The notes under the pieces were generated by a model. The model was not told the origin of the DNA and did no database searches. It was given only the letters and a program-made list of their open reading frames with translations. From positions 1,426,001-1,490,000 of the forward strand of contig NZ_CP139873.1 of the NCBI RefSeq assembly GCF_034422975.1: a DNA stretch of 64,000 bases. Reading direction: 5' to 3'. Within the stretch, counting starts at the first letter, position 1; each line of letters begins with the position of its first letter. Below, piece by piece: positions 53,522 to 61,891 of this stretch. Source of the stretch: Idiomarina sp. PL1-037. GTDB taxonomy: Bacteria; Pseudomonadota; Gammaproteobacteria; Enterobacterales; Alteromonadaceae. The translations under genes and the position numbers were made by a program.

Positions 53522-53743
53522 TTAACTAGCAATAAAGACATGATAACAGAAATGCTGAATTGAGAGAGTTTTGCTGTAGGAAATAACTACGGCCTGAGGG
53601 AGCTTTGTCATTTTGTTACTGGGATGAAAACTCCATTCAAACCAACGGTAAATTGTTCGTAGATTTACCCCCAAATGGCCAGCCGCAGCCTTGTAGTTAA
53701 AGGCGAAAACGCGCACAGAGTTTGTCCGAAATTCAGTAGCCAC
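53522..53743 (-). CDS. small helix-turn-helix protein upstream of lonH
   Basis: A 73-residue frame starts at GTG 53743 with AGGAGG 10 bp upstream, one of the best ribosome binding sites in the window. The middle, YKAAAGHLGVNLRTIYRWF, looks like a phage-type helix-turn-helix (DUF3653-like). After the Trp the sequence no longer looks family-like (FEWSFHPSNKMTKLPQ), so a frameshifted or decayed C-terminus is possible. It ends 15 bp before lonH and would be co-transcribed. Function is unknown; it may be a remnant. Confidence 0.5.
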   Translation of the reverse strand: MATEFRTNSVRVFAFNYKAAAGHLGVNLRTIYRWFEWSFHPSNKMTKLPQAVVISYSKTLSIQHFCYHVFIAS

Positions 53744-53907
53744 GGTAAAACTTCCTCCTAAATACTAGAAATCATCTCAGGTTACTCGAGAGAACTAAAG
53801 ACAGGCCTGGAAAGCACTAAAAACTTAACATAACTTAATTGCGTATAATGTATATTATGTTAAATCATTACTATATCGGTATAACTCTAGTACGAAGCAC
53901 TTACTTT

Positions 53908-54819
53908 TTAAAACTGTTGCTGTGCAAGATGCGGAAGCTTTTCAGCGAGGAAATCGATAAGAACCCGCACCGCCGGCAATATTCCTCGTCGGTGCGAGTA
54001 CGTCATATGCATGATCCCGGTGGGTAGATGCCAGTCAGTTAAAACAGGGGCAAGTTCCCCGCTATTCACTGCATCGTTACAGAGGTAATTTGGTAAAGCG
54101 ACAATGCCAAGTTTTTTTATTGCAGCTTCTCGTAAGACAATCATATCGTCGGTGATAAGACGGGGTTTTATTCTGATATTTTTTTGCTGGCCTGAACTGT
54201 GGATCAATTCATAACCATATCGTCCGTTGGTGTAATGCAGACTCAAATGCTCGAACGTTAATAAGTCCTCAGGCTCAGTTATCGAGTTATGATTTATTAA
54301 ATCGGGAGCAATATAAAGGGTTTGAGGCGCCTGACTTATGGGTCTGGCTATTAAACTGGAGTCTTCTATATTTTTTCGTACGCGCAAAGCAATGTCGATG
54401 CCCTCTTCTATTAAGTTAACCGGCCGGTTTGTCACAACAAGTTGAATTTCAACTTCCGGATACAAACTCATAAATTCAGGTAACACCTGGACTAACAAGC
54501 TTTGACTTAAAGCATAGGGCGCGCTTATTTCGACTTTACCCCGGGGTTTATCCAGTAAACGCTGTGTGACTTGTTGAGCCGATTCAGCTGCGCTGACAAG
54601 ACGCTCGCAGTGCACCAGAAACTCACGTCCAACATCGGTTAATTTGAGGCCTGACCGGCTTCTGTGAAACAGCCGGGTCCCCTGCTCTAGCTCAAGTATA
54701 GCCATTTTTCGGCTTATGGTGGACTTGGGCAGCCCGAGCTCCCGCGAGGCGGCGCTGATACTGCCGCAGGCCATTACCTGAGCGAACAGGTAGTAGTTTG
54801 TGACATCAGGAAAGGACAT
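53908..54819 (-). CDS. LysR-family transcriptional regulator
   Basis: The 303-residue protein has an N-terminal helix-turn-helix (NYYLFAQVMACGSISAASRELGLPKSTISRKMAILE) and a LysR effector domain of the CrgA/PA-type (branch with RLVSAAESAQQVTQ and YPEVEIQLVVTNRPVNLIEEGIDIALRV). It is divergent from azoR with about 115 bp between, so it likely controls azoR and itself, perhaps in response to quinones or electrophiles. That effector is an inference from what AzoR reduces. Confidence 0.9.
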   Translation of the reverse strand: MSFPDVTNYYLFAQVMACGSISAASRELGLPKSTISRKMAILELEQGTRLFHRSRSGLKLTDVGREFLVHCERLVSAAESAQQVTQRLLDKPRGKVEISAPYALSQSLLVQVLPEFMSLYPEVEIQLVVTNRPVNLIEEGIDIALRVRKNIEDSSLIARPISQAPQTLYIAPDLINHNSITEPEDLLTFEHLSLHYTNGRYGYELIHSSGQQKNIRIKPRLITDDMIVLREAAIKKLGIVALPNYLCNDAVNSGELAPVLTDWHLPTGIMHMTYSHRRGILPAVRVLIDFLAEKLPHLAQQQF

Positions 54820-54836
54820 AGTGAAAACCTCAAAGA

Positions 54837-54901
54837 TTCCAAATTTGGAACGATAGTTTTCATTTTAGCTACTTATTCGATTAATTGGAACGAACTATAC
54901 T
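54837..54901 (+). promoter_or_regulatory. candidate LysR operator and azoR promoter
   Basis: A perfect 14-bp palindrome TTCCAAATTTGGAA (54837-54850) overlaps the first of two copies of TTGGAACGA (54845-54853 and 54885-54893), 40 bp apart, near four helical turns. A TATACT -10 (54896-54901) lies 17 bp after a weak TTATTC -35, so the second copy falls in the promoter spacer. The layout suits repression or activation of azoR by the divergent LysR protein. Confidence 0.5.
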
Positions 54902-54934
54902 TCTTGCATCAACTAAAAAATCAAAGAGGTGTTT

Positions 54935-55495
54935 ATGAAAGTTTTACATTTGGATTCAGGTATTTTTTTAGGACAGTCTGTTAGTCGGCAGGTTAGTCAG
55001 GACATTGTTAATAGACTTAAAGAAAAACACGAAATTACTCTTGTTCATCGGGATCTGGTTGCCAACCCGGTTCCTCACCTGGCAGCTGAGGAATTATTAG
55101 CTGAAGAGAAGCCGCTAATTGATGAATTGGTTAAGGAGCTGCTCGAGGCAGATACGCTTGTCATTGGCGCGCCAATGTATAACTTCACTATTCCGACTCA
55201 GCTAAAAGCTTGGTTTGACCGTGTATTGCAAGCTGGTGTCACTTTTAAATATACAGAACAAGGCCCTCAAGGCCTGGTAAATGACAAAAAAGTTTATATC
55301 GCGTCTGGTCGGGGTGGTATCTACTCTCAAGGTGAAGCCCAGGCTATGGATCACCAGGAAAGTTATTTAAAACAGGCACTTGCTTTTATCGGTATAACCG
55401 ATGTGACCATCATCCGCGCTGAGGGCATGAACATGGGTGATGAGCCGCGCCAACAAGGCTTCAGAGAAGCTGAACAGGAAATTGAAACAATATAA
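54935..55495 (+). CDS. azoR: FMN-dependent NADH:quinone reductase / azoreductase
   Basis: Starting at the ATG at 54935 (AGAGG upstream; a GTG two codons earlier is less likely) the protein has 186 residues. It has the flavodoxin-like fold with HLDSGIFLGQSVSRQV (FMN phosphate loop), LVIGAPMYNFTIPTQLKAWFDRVLQAGVTFKY and SGRGGIYS. It reduces quinones and azo compounds with NADH in the cytosol. It is divergent from a LysR regulator with a palindromic site between. Confidence 0.93.
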   Translation: MKVLHLDSGIFLGQSVSRQVSQDIVNRLKEKHEITLVHRDLVANPVPHLAAEELLAEEKPLIDELVKELLEADTLVIGAPMYNFTIPTQLKAWFDRVLQAGVTFKYTEQGPQGLVNDKKVYIASGRGGIYSQGEAQAMDHQESYLKQALAFIGITDVTIIRAEGMNMGDEPRQQGFREAEQEIETI

Positions 55496-55503
55496 CGGTT
55501 TTT

Positions 55504-55540
55504 AAAAAAGCGTACTTTATTCATCATCACGGTGCGCTTT
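55504..55540 (-). terminator. terminator of the CPXCG gene
   Basis: On the minus strand AAAGCGCAC and GTACGCTTT pair (one G-T) and are followed by TTTTTT. The hairpin begins inside the last codons of the CPXCG gene. It can also serve azoR weakly from the other side. Confidence 0.6.
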
Positions 55541-55708
55541 GATCTGCACATCATCCCCGAGTTGCAGAATTTCGATCTCTATTGGCTGACAACAGATTTG
55601 GCAATCGACAATCTGGTGTTGGCCAATATCATTTAACCAATCAATTTCAATGTCATTTATTGCCATACAGTAAGGACATTCGAACGTTTTTGGATCCGTT
55701 AAACTCAT
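55517..55708 (-). CDS. CPXCG-motif zinc-binding protein
   Basis: A 63-residue protein with a zinc ribbon formed by FECPYC near the N-terminus and DCQICCQPIEIEI in the middle, ending in an acidic tail. It matches the CPXCG family of very small cysteine-rich proteins of unknown function. It is a single gene convergent with azoR and divergent from the RND membrane fusion gene. Confidence 0.87.
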   Translation of the reverse strand: MSLTDPKTFECPYCMAINDIEIDWLNDIGQHQIVDCQICCQPIEIEILQLGDDVQIKAHRDDE

Positions 55709-55810
55709 ACAAGCCTCTTATTGTTCTCTGTAACCTACAATAGTAATCGAATCTGAAAAGTTTTGCGTAACACAAAGACAACTTCTTTTTAACAAAATAG
55801 CTGAGTACGA

Positions 55811-56890
55811 ATGATGCCATCATGGTTCAGACAGTCTGTTTTCTTAATTCCGTTACTATTAGTGCTGGCACTATTTAGCAACCCGGCCTGGACTCAGGCC
55901 CCGGTTGAGTACGTTGAAGCCAAAAATCAGCCCGTCATTAATAGCGTTGACGTACCCACCACCCTATCCGCTATGAATAATTCGCAACTCAGTTTTGCTG
56001 TTGAAGGAAAGTTGTTGAGCCTGCACAAGGATATTGGTGACAGAGTCAATAAAGGAGACGTACTTGCCAGTTTAGATGCGCGTCAAATTAATTCAATAAT
56101 AGAGTCTTTACAGGCTCAGGTGGATAGCGCTAAAGCCAGTCTTGCCGACGAAAAACAGCAGCTGAGTGAATTAGAAGAGTTAGCAGAGACTGATTTTGTT
56201 CCAGCCAGTGATTTAAGACGTTCCCGTACCCGGGTTCAGGTTGCACGAGCGCAACTGGCAGAAACAAAGGCAATGTTAAACGAAACTGAAGTTAATCAAA
56301 ACTATCATGAACTTAGGGCACCATTTGACGGTGTTATTGCGAGTCGCCCGGCCGATTTAGGTGAATGGTTAAGTGCCGAACAGGTCGTTTTTCAATTGGT
56401 TGGCAGTAAAAACCAGCATGCCGATGTGTTTCTTTCGCAGTCTTACTACTCCTCTATAAACTCTGATACTCAGGCTTCGCTTAGCTACAAAGAGACGACT
56501 ATTGATGCTCATTTAAGTCGCATAGTGCCCTTTGTTGACGGAAATGATCGCTCTTTTCAAGTTCGCTTAACGGGGGATTACCCTAAAGGCTGGGTTGTTG
56601 GAATGCCACTAAAAGCCTCATTTGAGATAGATACGGGACGGGTTCAGACTTCGGTACCTCAGGATGCCGTTGTTCGCTACAGCGATGGCAGAACCTCTGT
56701 CTGGATTGCGGTAGAGCAGAATGATGAATGGCAAGCGAAAGAACAGTCCGTTGAACTTGGCTTACGCTTCAACGGTTATGTAGAGGTGGGAAGCGGTTTA
56801 GATGAAGGCGAGAGAGTGATAGTACGTGGTAATGAAGCTCTAACAGATGGTCAGGTACTAAAGCTCACGGAGTCTGCTGACTATGATTGA
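55811..56890 (+). CDS. RND efflux membrane fusion (periplasmic adaptor) protein
   Basis: The 359-residue adaptor has a signal sequence (ending WTQAP), a lipoyl-like strand (LSFAVEGKLLSLHKDIGDRVNKGDVLASLD), a helical hairpin (about 95-150, LQAQVDSAKASLADEKQQLSEL), the returning lipoyl half (NYHELRAPFDGVIASRPADLGEWL), and a membrane-proximal domain (SVPQDAVVRYSDGRTSVWIA). It bridges the RND pump to an outer-membrane channel. It overlaps the permease gene by 8 bp. No outer-membrane factor gene is adjacent, so a shared TolC-type channel is likely. Confidence 0.92.
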   Translation: MMPSWFRQSVFLIPLLLVLALFSNPAWTQAPVEYVEAKNQPVINSVDVPTTLSAMNNSQLSFAVEGKLLSLHKDIGDRVNKGDVLASLDARQINSIIESLQAQVDSAKASLADEKQQLSELEELAETDFVPASDLRRSRTRVQVARAQLAETKAMLNETEVNQNYHELRAPFDGVIASRPADLGEWLSAEQVVFQLVGSKNQHADVFLSQSYYSSINSDTQASLSYKETTIDAHLSRIVPFVDGNDRSFQVRLTGDYPKGWVVGMPLKASFEIDTGRVQTSVPQDAVVRYSDGRTSVWIAVEQNDEWQAKEQSVELGLRFNGYVEVGSGLDEGERVIVRGNEALTDGQVLKLTESADYD

Positions 56891-59800
56891 AGCCGTAATA
56901 AAGCACAAACATGTCACCATCGTCGCGATTTTAATACTTTGTTTGCTGGGCATAACGGCGGCATTGCGCATTCCGGTACAAATGATCCCTGATTTGGAAG
57001 TCAGGACTATTTCTGTACAGATCCAGTGGCCAGGTGCCACGCCACAAGATATTGAAAAAGAAATACTGATTGAGCAGGAGGAGTTTCTTCGCACTGTCCC
57101 CAACTTACAACGTATGGAAAGCAGTGCCCGTAATGGCGAAGCAAGCATAGAACTGGACTTTCCTTTCGGAGTTGATGTTACTGAAACATTAATCCTGGTT
57201 AACAATGCGTTAAGTCAGGTGCCGGATTATCCTGAGAATGTAGATGAGCCTCGTATTTTCTCTGCTTCTTTTTCCAGTAATGCGTTTATGTACTTTCGGG
57301 TAGCGCCAATTGAGGATAATCCTAAAAATATCAACATGATCATGATGCGCGATTACATTGAAGACAACGTTCGTCCAAGGATGTCTTCAGTTGCGGGCGT
57401 GTCGCAAGTGAATGTTAATGGCGGAGCACAAAGACAAGTTCGTATCTTGATGGATAAAGACGCACTGATTCAATACAACGTATCAGTTGATGATGTCAGA
57501 ACCGCAATAAGCGGACGTAACCGCGATACATCCGCCGGAGAACTGGAACAAGGCAAACGTCGGTTCCTGCTGCGCACAGTCGGTCGTTATGATTCGCTCG
57601 AAGAAATAGAAAAGACGATTATCCGCAGAACCGGTGACAGTCTGGCCAGGTTAGAAGATGTCGCCGATATCGACTTTAATCACTTTGAGCTGAACAGTGA
57701 GTCCTGGTTTAAAGGCCAGCAGGTACTCAGCCTTCAGGTTCAGCGTGAACTGGGCTCTAATGTCATTGATATAAAATACGCCATGCTGGACGAAGTTGAG
57801 CGCATTAACGAAGAGTTGCTGCGCCCGGCTGGTATGGAAATCACTCTAAATTCCGATGACGTTCGCTATGTGGAAAGCTCAGTTCAGAATGTATTGGTGA
57901 ATTTACTGTTAGGCGCCCTGTTCGCAACCCTGGTTATGTATGGTTTGATGCGTTCAGGTCGTGCGACGTTAATTGCGGTTATCGGCATTCCAATTTGTAC
58001 TCTGGCCGGCTTTCTGGGGCTGTTGCTGCTGGATCGGACGATTAATGTCATTTCATTAGCTGGTATTGCATTTGCTATTGGCATGACGCTGGACAACACC
58101 ATTGTGGTGTTAGAAAGTATCGAGCTTGAACGCCGTAAAGGACTGCCCCCTAAAGAAGCAGCTATTGAAGGTGTGAAACGAGTCTGGACCGCGGTGCTCA
58201 CCTCTACCCTGACCACTGTTATGGTTTTTCTGCCGATACTCTTTATTGTTCAGGAAGCCGGACAACTATACTCAGATATTGCTATTGCCATTTCGGCATC
58301 CATTATTGCTTCGATGTTTGTTTCCGTGACTTTAGTGCCCTTACTCGCGGCTTATTTTCCTGCGCAGGCAAAAACCAAAGTGACAGACAAACTTACCAAC
58401 CGAATAGAAGCAATAAGCAGCCGGATTTTACGTTCTAAAAAATCAAAACTCAGTACTGTTGGAGTAACTTTTGTTGCAGTGGTGGCAATTTGGTGGTTTT
58501 TGATGCCACCCGCAGAATATTTGCCTGAGGGGGAAGAAGCTAAAACTTTTGCCACTATGAGCGCCCCACCCGGTTATAACTTGCAGACCATGTCTTCAAT
58601 TGGAGATGAAATACGTGATATTTTCGATCCGGCATTAACGACGGAAAATACTGAGGCTACCCGTTCAGGAGTCACTATTCCCGCGCTTAAAACCATGAGT
58701 TTAAGTGTTGCCCCTTCGAATATTCGGATTATTGCTGAAACCCGGGATAAAAGCCGGATTGATGAGCTAATGGAAATTATTACTCAAGTTTACGAGCGCT
58801 ACCCCGGCATGCGGGCCTTTGCAGCCAAAGGCTCTATTATCAGCAGTAACGATGGGGGCACCCGTAGTATCAATGTCGACGTTGGCGGACAAGAGCTCAA
58901 TGAAGTTTATGCGGCCGCACGAGCTATTTATAATCGCTCACAAGAGGTTTTCGATGACCCCAGAATTCAATCCACACCGAACTCCCTTACTCTTGCCCAA
59001 CCTTTATTAGAGGTTCGTCCTGACTGGGAACGGATGAGTGAATTAGGTCTGGATGCAGACAGTTTTGGTTACGCTGTTTCCGCGCTAACTGACGGGGCTT
59101 TTGTTGGTGAGTACTTCCAGGGTGACGACAAAATTGATATGTACCTGTACAGCGACAAAGGCACGGAAGTAACGCCGGAAATGCTCGATGACTTACCATT
59201 ACTTAATGTCAATGGCCGCTCCGTGGCACTGAATGCAATTAGCGAGGTGCGCGAAATTGTCGATACCAGCACCGTGCGTCGCGTCGACAGCAGGCGCACG
59301 GTAACCTTAAATATAATACCTCCGGAGTCAGTTGCGCTTGAGTCCGGTGTTGAGATGGTCCGTTCAGAAGTGTTAAAGCACTTACGGGATCAAGGTGTTA
59401 TAGCTGCAGACATTTCGACTCAGTTATCCGGTGCGGCTGACCAACTAGCAGAGACCCAGGCCGCACTAAGTGAAAACTACGTTATTTCCATCGCGATTAT
59501 TTATCTGTTGATGGTCGCAATTTTTGCACACTGGGGTTATCCGTTACTGATTATGGCAACCATACCAATGGGCATCAGTGCAGGTATTGCCGGGTTAGCT
59601 CTTATGAATGGCGTCGGCCAGCTTTTACCCGCTGTGGGGCTACAGCCACTGAGTCAGCCTTTCGACATGATCACCATGCTTGGCTTCCTTATTCTTATGG
59701 GGACCGTCATTAACAACCCTATTCTTGTGGTTGAGCGGGCTATTTATCTCCGTGATAAAGAGAACTACTCAATTAGAGAAGCTGTTCAGGAAGGTTTGCT

Positions 59801-60008
59801 GTCGCGCGTACGCCCCATAACCATTACAACCTTAACCACGCTATGCGGTATTGCACCTTTGGTTTTTATACCCGGAGCCGGCACGGAGTTATACAGGGGA
59901 GTTGGGGCTATTGTGATGTTTGGCTTAATCGGCGCAGCATTAGTTACTGTGTTTACCTTGCCAGCTTTGTCTGCATTGGTACTTAAAGAGAGAAAGATCA
60001 ATTCCTAG
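56883..60008 (+). CDS. RND-family efflux permease with altered proton relay
   Basis: The 1041-residue protein has the twelve-helix RND plan with two large periplasmic loops. The pore start IPVQMIPDLEVRTISVQIQWPGATPQDIEKEI is typical of HAE-type pumps. At the transmembrane relay it has Asp404-Asn405 (GMTLDNTIVVLES) where AcrB has two Asp. In helix 10 it has Asn944-Asn945 (GTVINNPILVVER) where AcrB has the essential Lys940-Asn941. Similar DN/NN variants occur in SwrC-like HAE1 pumps, so it may still be proton-driven. Substrates are unknown. Confidence 0.93.
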   Translation: MIEAVIKHKHVTIVAILILCLLGITAALRIPVQMIPDLEVRTISVQIQWPGATPQDIEKEILIEQEEFLRTVPNLQRMESSARNGEASIELDFPFGVDVTETLILVNNALSQVPDYPENVDEPRIFSASFSSNAFMYFRVAPIEDNPKNINMIMMRDYIEDNVRPRMSSVAGVSQVNVNGGAQRQVRILMDKDALIQYNVSVDDVRTAISGRNRDTSAGELEQGKRRFLLRTVGRYDSLEEIEKTIIRRTGDSLARLEDVADIDFNHFELNSESWFKGQQVLSLQVQRELGSNVIDIKYAMLDEVERINEELLRPAGMEITLNSDDVRYVESSVQNVLVNLLLGALFATLVMYGLMRSGRATLIAVIGIPICTLAGFLGLLLLDRTINVISLAGIAFAIGMTLDNTIVVLESIELERRKGLPPKEAAIEGVKRVWTAVLTSTLTTVMVFLPILFIVQEAGQLYSDIAIAISASIIASMFVSVTLVPLLAAYFPAQAKTKVTDKLTNRIEAISSRILRSKKSKLSTVGVTFVAVVAIWWFLMPPAEYLPEGEEAKTFATMSAPPGYNLQTMSSIGDEIRDIFDPALTTENTEATRSGVTIPALKTMSLSVAPSNIRIIAETRDKSRIDELMEIITQVYERYPGMRAFAAKGSIISSNDGGTRSINVDVGGQELNEVYAAARAIYNRSQEVFDDPRIQSTPNSLTLAQPLLEVRPDWERMSELGLDADSFGYAVSALTDGAFVGEYFQGDDKIDMYLYSDKGTEVTPEMLDDLPLLNVNGRSVALNAISEVREIVDTSTVRRVDSRRTVTLNIIPPESVALESGVEMVRSEVLKHLRDQGVIAADISTQLSGAADQLAETQAALSENYVISIAIIYLLMVAIFAHWGYPLLIMATIPMGISAGIAGLALMNGVGQLLPAVGLQPLSQPFDMITMLGFLILMGTVINNPILVVERAIYLRDKENYSIREAVQEGLLSRVRPITITTLTTLCGIAPLVFIPGAGTELYRGVGAIVMFGLIGAALVTVFTLPALSALVLKERKINS

Positions 60009-60108
60009 AAAAATAAGTGCCATTAAGCTACTTTTTCTGCTGTAAAGATTTTGTAAACTGCCGATAGCTTATTATGAAAGCTTTCCGCTGGTTGAGTGAG
60101 GAATATTA

Positions 60109-61749
60109 ATGAAAATCGTACAGCAGTTAAGTATCACACAGAGACTTATATCATTATTAGGTATTGCCGCTCTGGGAACCGCCCTGATGGTAGCCTTTAT
60201 GATGTTCTTACTGAACAACCTGTTGGTTAAAGAAGAAAAACGTAAGCTCGATTCCGTTCTTGATACGGCTCACAGTGTGGTCGGTCATTACCACCAGCAA
60301 TATCTGAACGGTAATTTGACTGAGGAAGAAGCAAAAACTAAAGCTTATACCAGTCTCGACGAGATCAGATACGAAGGCAGCGAATACATTTTCACATTGA
60401 ATCGTGATGGAATTCTGGTTCAGCATCCTTTTACAAAAAAGTTAGTTGGTAAGGATGTCATGAGTTATGAGGACCCGGAGGGAACTCATCTCTTCCAGGA
60501 GATGGTCCGCAAAGCACGCTCGGCCAACGAAGCGACAGTAGAATACGTTTGGCAAAAAGGCAATGACGCAAATAATCTCGTTGCGAAAGTCAGCCGGATA
60601 CGCGTTTTTGAGCCATGGAACATTATTCTTGGCACAGGACAGTACAGCGACAACATTAACGCTATTCTATGGCAGGAGTTTTTTAAGTTAGCGGGCTTAG
60701 CCATTGTTTTATCCGTCCCCCTGCTTTTGTTGTTTGTTGTCATCATACGCAGTATCACCAGCCCTTTAAAAACCATTAATAGTGCTATGTTTGATATCGC
60801 AGAAGGCGAAGGAGACCTGACTAGACGGTTGAATGAATCTGGTTCTGATGAGCTCGCCCGGCTAGCAAAATCATTCAACACTTTTGTTCACAAAATTCAG
60901 CAACTTGTTCAAAATGTGCAGGAAAGTGCTAAAAATGAGAGCGAAGCTGCAAGTCAGTTGACTGAGTTATCGGGTACAAGCAGCCGTCAAAGTGATGAAC
61001 TTAGCTCGCAAACAAGTTCTGTTGCGACAGCCATTACCGAACTGTCTTCCTCCGCTTCAGAGGTTGCTGATCACGCCCGTCAGGCTGCAGACTCGGCCAA
61101 TACCGCAGACGAAGAAGCTGGACGCTCAGCTATTATCGTACGAGAATCCGTTAATAACATTGAAGCGCTGACTTCTGAGCTGGGTAAAGCAGGCGAAAAA
61201 GCGCGTTTGCTGCAAGACGGCTCTGACAAAATAGGGAACATACTCGGCGTCATTGTCGCTATAGCAGAGCAAACAAACTTACTGGCATTAAATGCCGCTA
61301 TTGAGGCGGCTCGCGCTGGCGATGCCGGACGAGGGTTTGCGGTCGTTGCGGATGAGGTTAGAACCTTGGCTAACCGAACTCAGCATTCAACAGACGAAAT
61401 CTCCTCCATTGTGGAAAGTATCCAGGGTGCAATTAAAGAGGTGAGCAAAATCATCAGCGACGTTGAACATCACTCCGCCTCGACGAATGAAGAAGCTCTC
61501 AAGGCTGAGCAAGCGATAAGTCAAATTCAGGAAGCCGTTGCGAATATATCGAGTATGAATATCCAAATTGCGTCAGCGACTGACGAACAGAGTCGGGTAA
61601 CTAAAGATTTGAATGAGAACATCACTGGCATTTCCGATCTTTCTCGAGCTAACCAGGACGCTAATACGCGCGTTGCTGAAGTCAGTCGGAACTTGAGTGA
61701 AAACAGTGTTGACTTGAGTCAACTTGTCAGTCGGTTTAAGACAAAATAA
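60109..61749 (+). CDS. methyl-accepting chemotaxis protein with single Cache domain
   Basis: The 546-residue receptor has two transmembrane helices (about 17-40 and 190-215) around a periplasmic sCache_2 domain. That domain is recognised by YTSLDEIRYEGSEYIFTLNRDG, HPFTKKLVGKDV and FEPWNIILGTGQYSDNI. A HAMP domain follows (about 215-270, SITSPLKTINSAMFDIAEGEGDLTRRL), then the signalling domain with its tip EQTNLLALNAAIEAARAGDAGRGFAVVADEVR. No CheR/CheB pentapeptide is at the C-terminus. sCache_2 receptors often bind small carboxylates; the ligand here is not determined. Length matches class 40H-like receptors. Confidence 0.94.
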   Translation: MKIVQQLSITQRLISLLGIAALGTALMVAFMMFLLNNLLVKEEKRKLDSVLDTAHSVVGHYHQQYLNGNLTEEEAKTKAYTSLDEIRYEGSEYIFTLNRDGILVQHPFTKKLVGKDVMSYEDPEGTHLFQEMVRKARSANEATVEYVWQKGNDANNLVAKVSRIRVFEPWNIILGTGQYSDNINAILWQEFFKLAGLAIVLSVPLLLLFVVIIRSITSPLKTINSAMFDIAEGEGDLTRRLNESGSDELARLAKSFNTFVHKIQQLVQNVQESAKNESEAASQLTELSGTSSRQSDELSSQTSSVATAITELSSSASEVADHARQAADSANTADEEAGRSAIIVRESVNNIEALTSELGKAGEKARLLQDGSDKIGNILGVIVAIAEQTNLLALNAAIEAARAGDAGRGFAVVADEVRTLANRTQHSTDEISSIVESIQGAIKEVSKIISDVEHHSASTNEEALKAEQAISQIQEAVANISSMNIQIASATDEQSRVTKDLNENITGISDLSRANQDANTRVAEVSRNLSENSVDLSQLVSRFKTK

Positions 61750-61758
61750 CCTTAAAAA

Positions 61759-61793
61759 TACAGGGGATACTGGTAATCTCCCCTGTACCTTTC
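61759..61793 (+). terminator. possible terminator after the chemoreceptor gene
   Basis: TACAGGGGA and TCCCCTGTA form a perfect 9-bp stem with an 11-nt loop, 9 bp after the stop. The downstream T-run is short (CCTTTC), so efficiency is uncertain. Confidence 0.5.
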
Positions 61794-61891
61794 AACTCAC
61801 AAGACGTAAAATAAATGCACTTTTACATGGATTGTGTCTGTCTGGTAAAAGTCACCTTTTTCCTGATTTTACATCACTGCGGATTTAAAAG

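Noticed and set aside
61864..61876. TGAT-N5-ATCA resembling an FNR/ANR box before ccoN
   Set aside because: FNR sites need a 4-bp centre (TTGAT-N4-ATCAA); here the centre is 5 bp, outer bases do not match, and the site is only 15 bp before the start codon.
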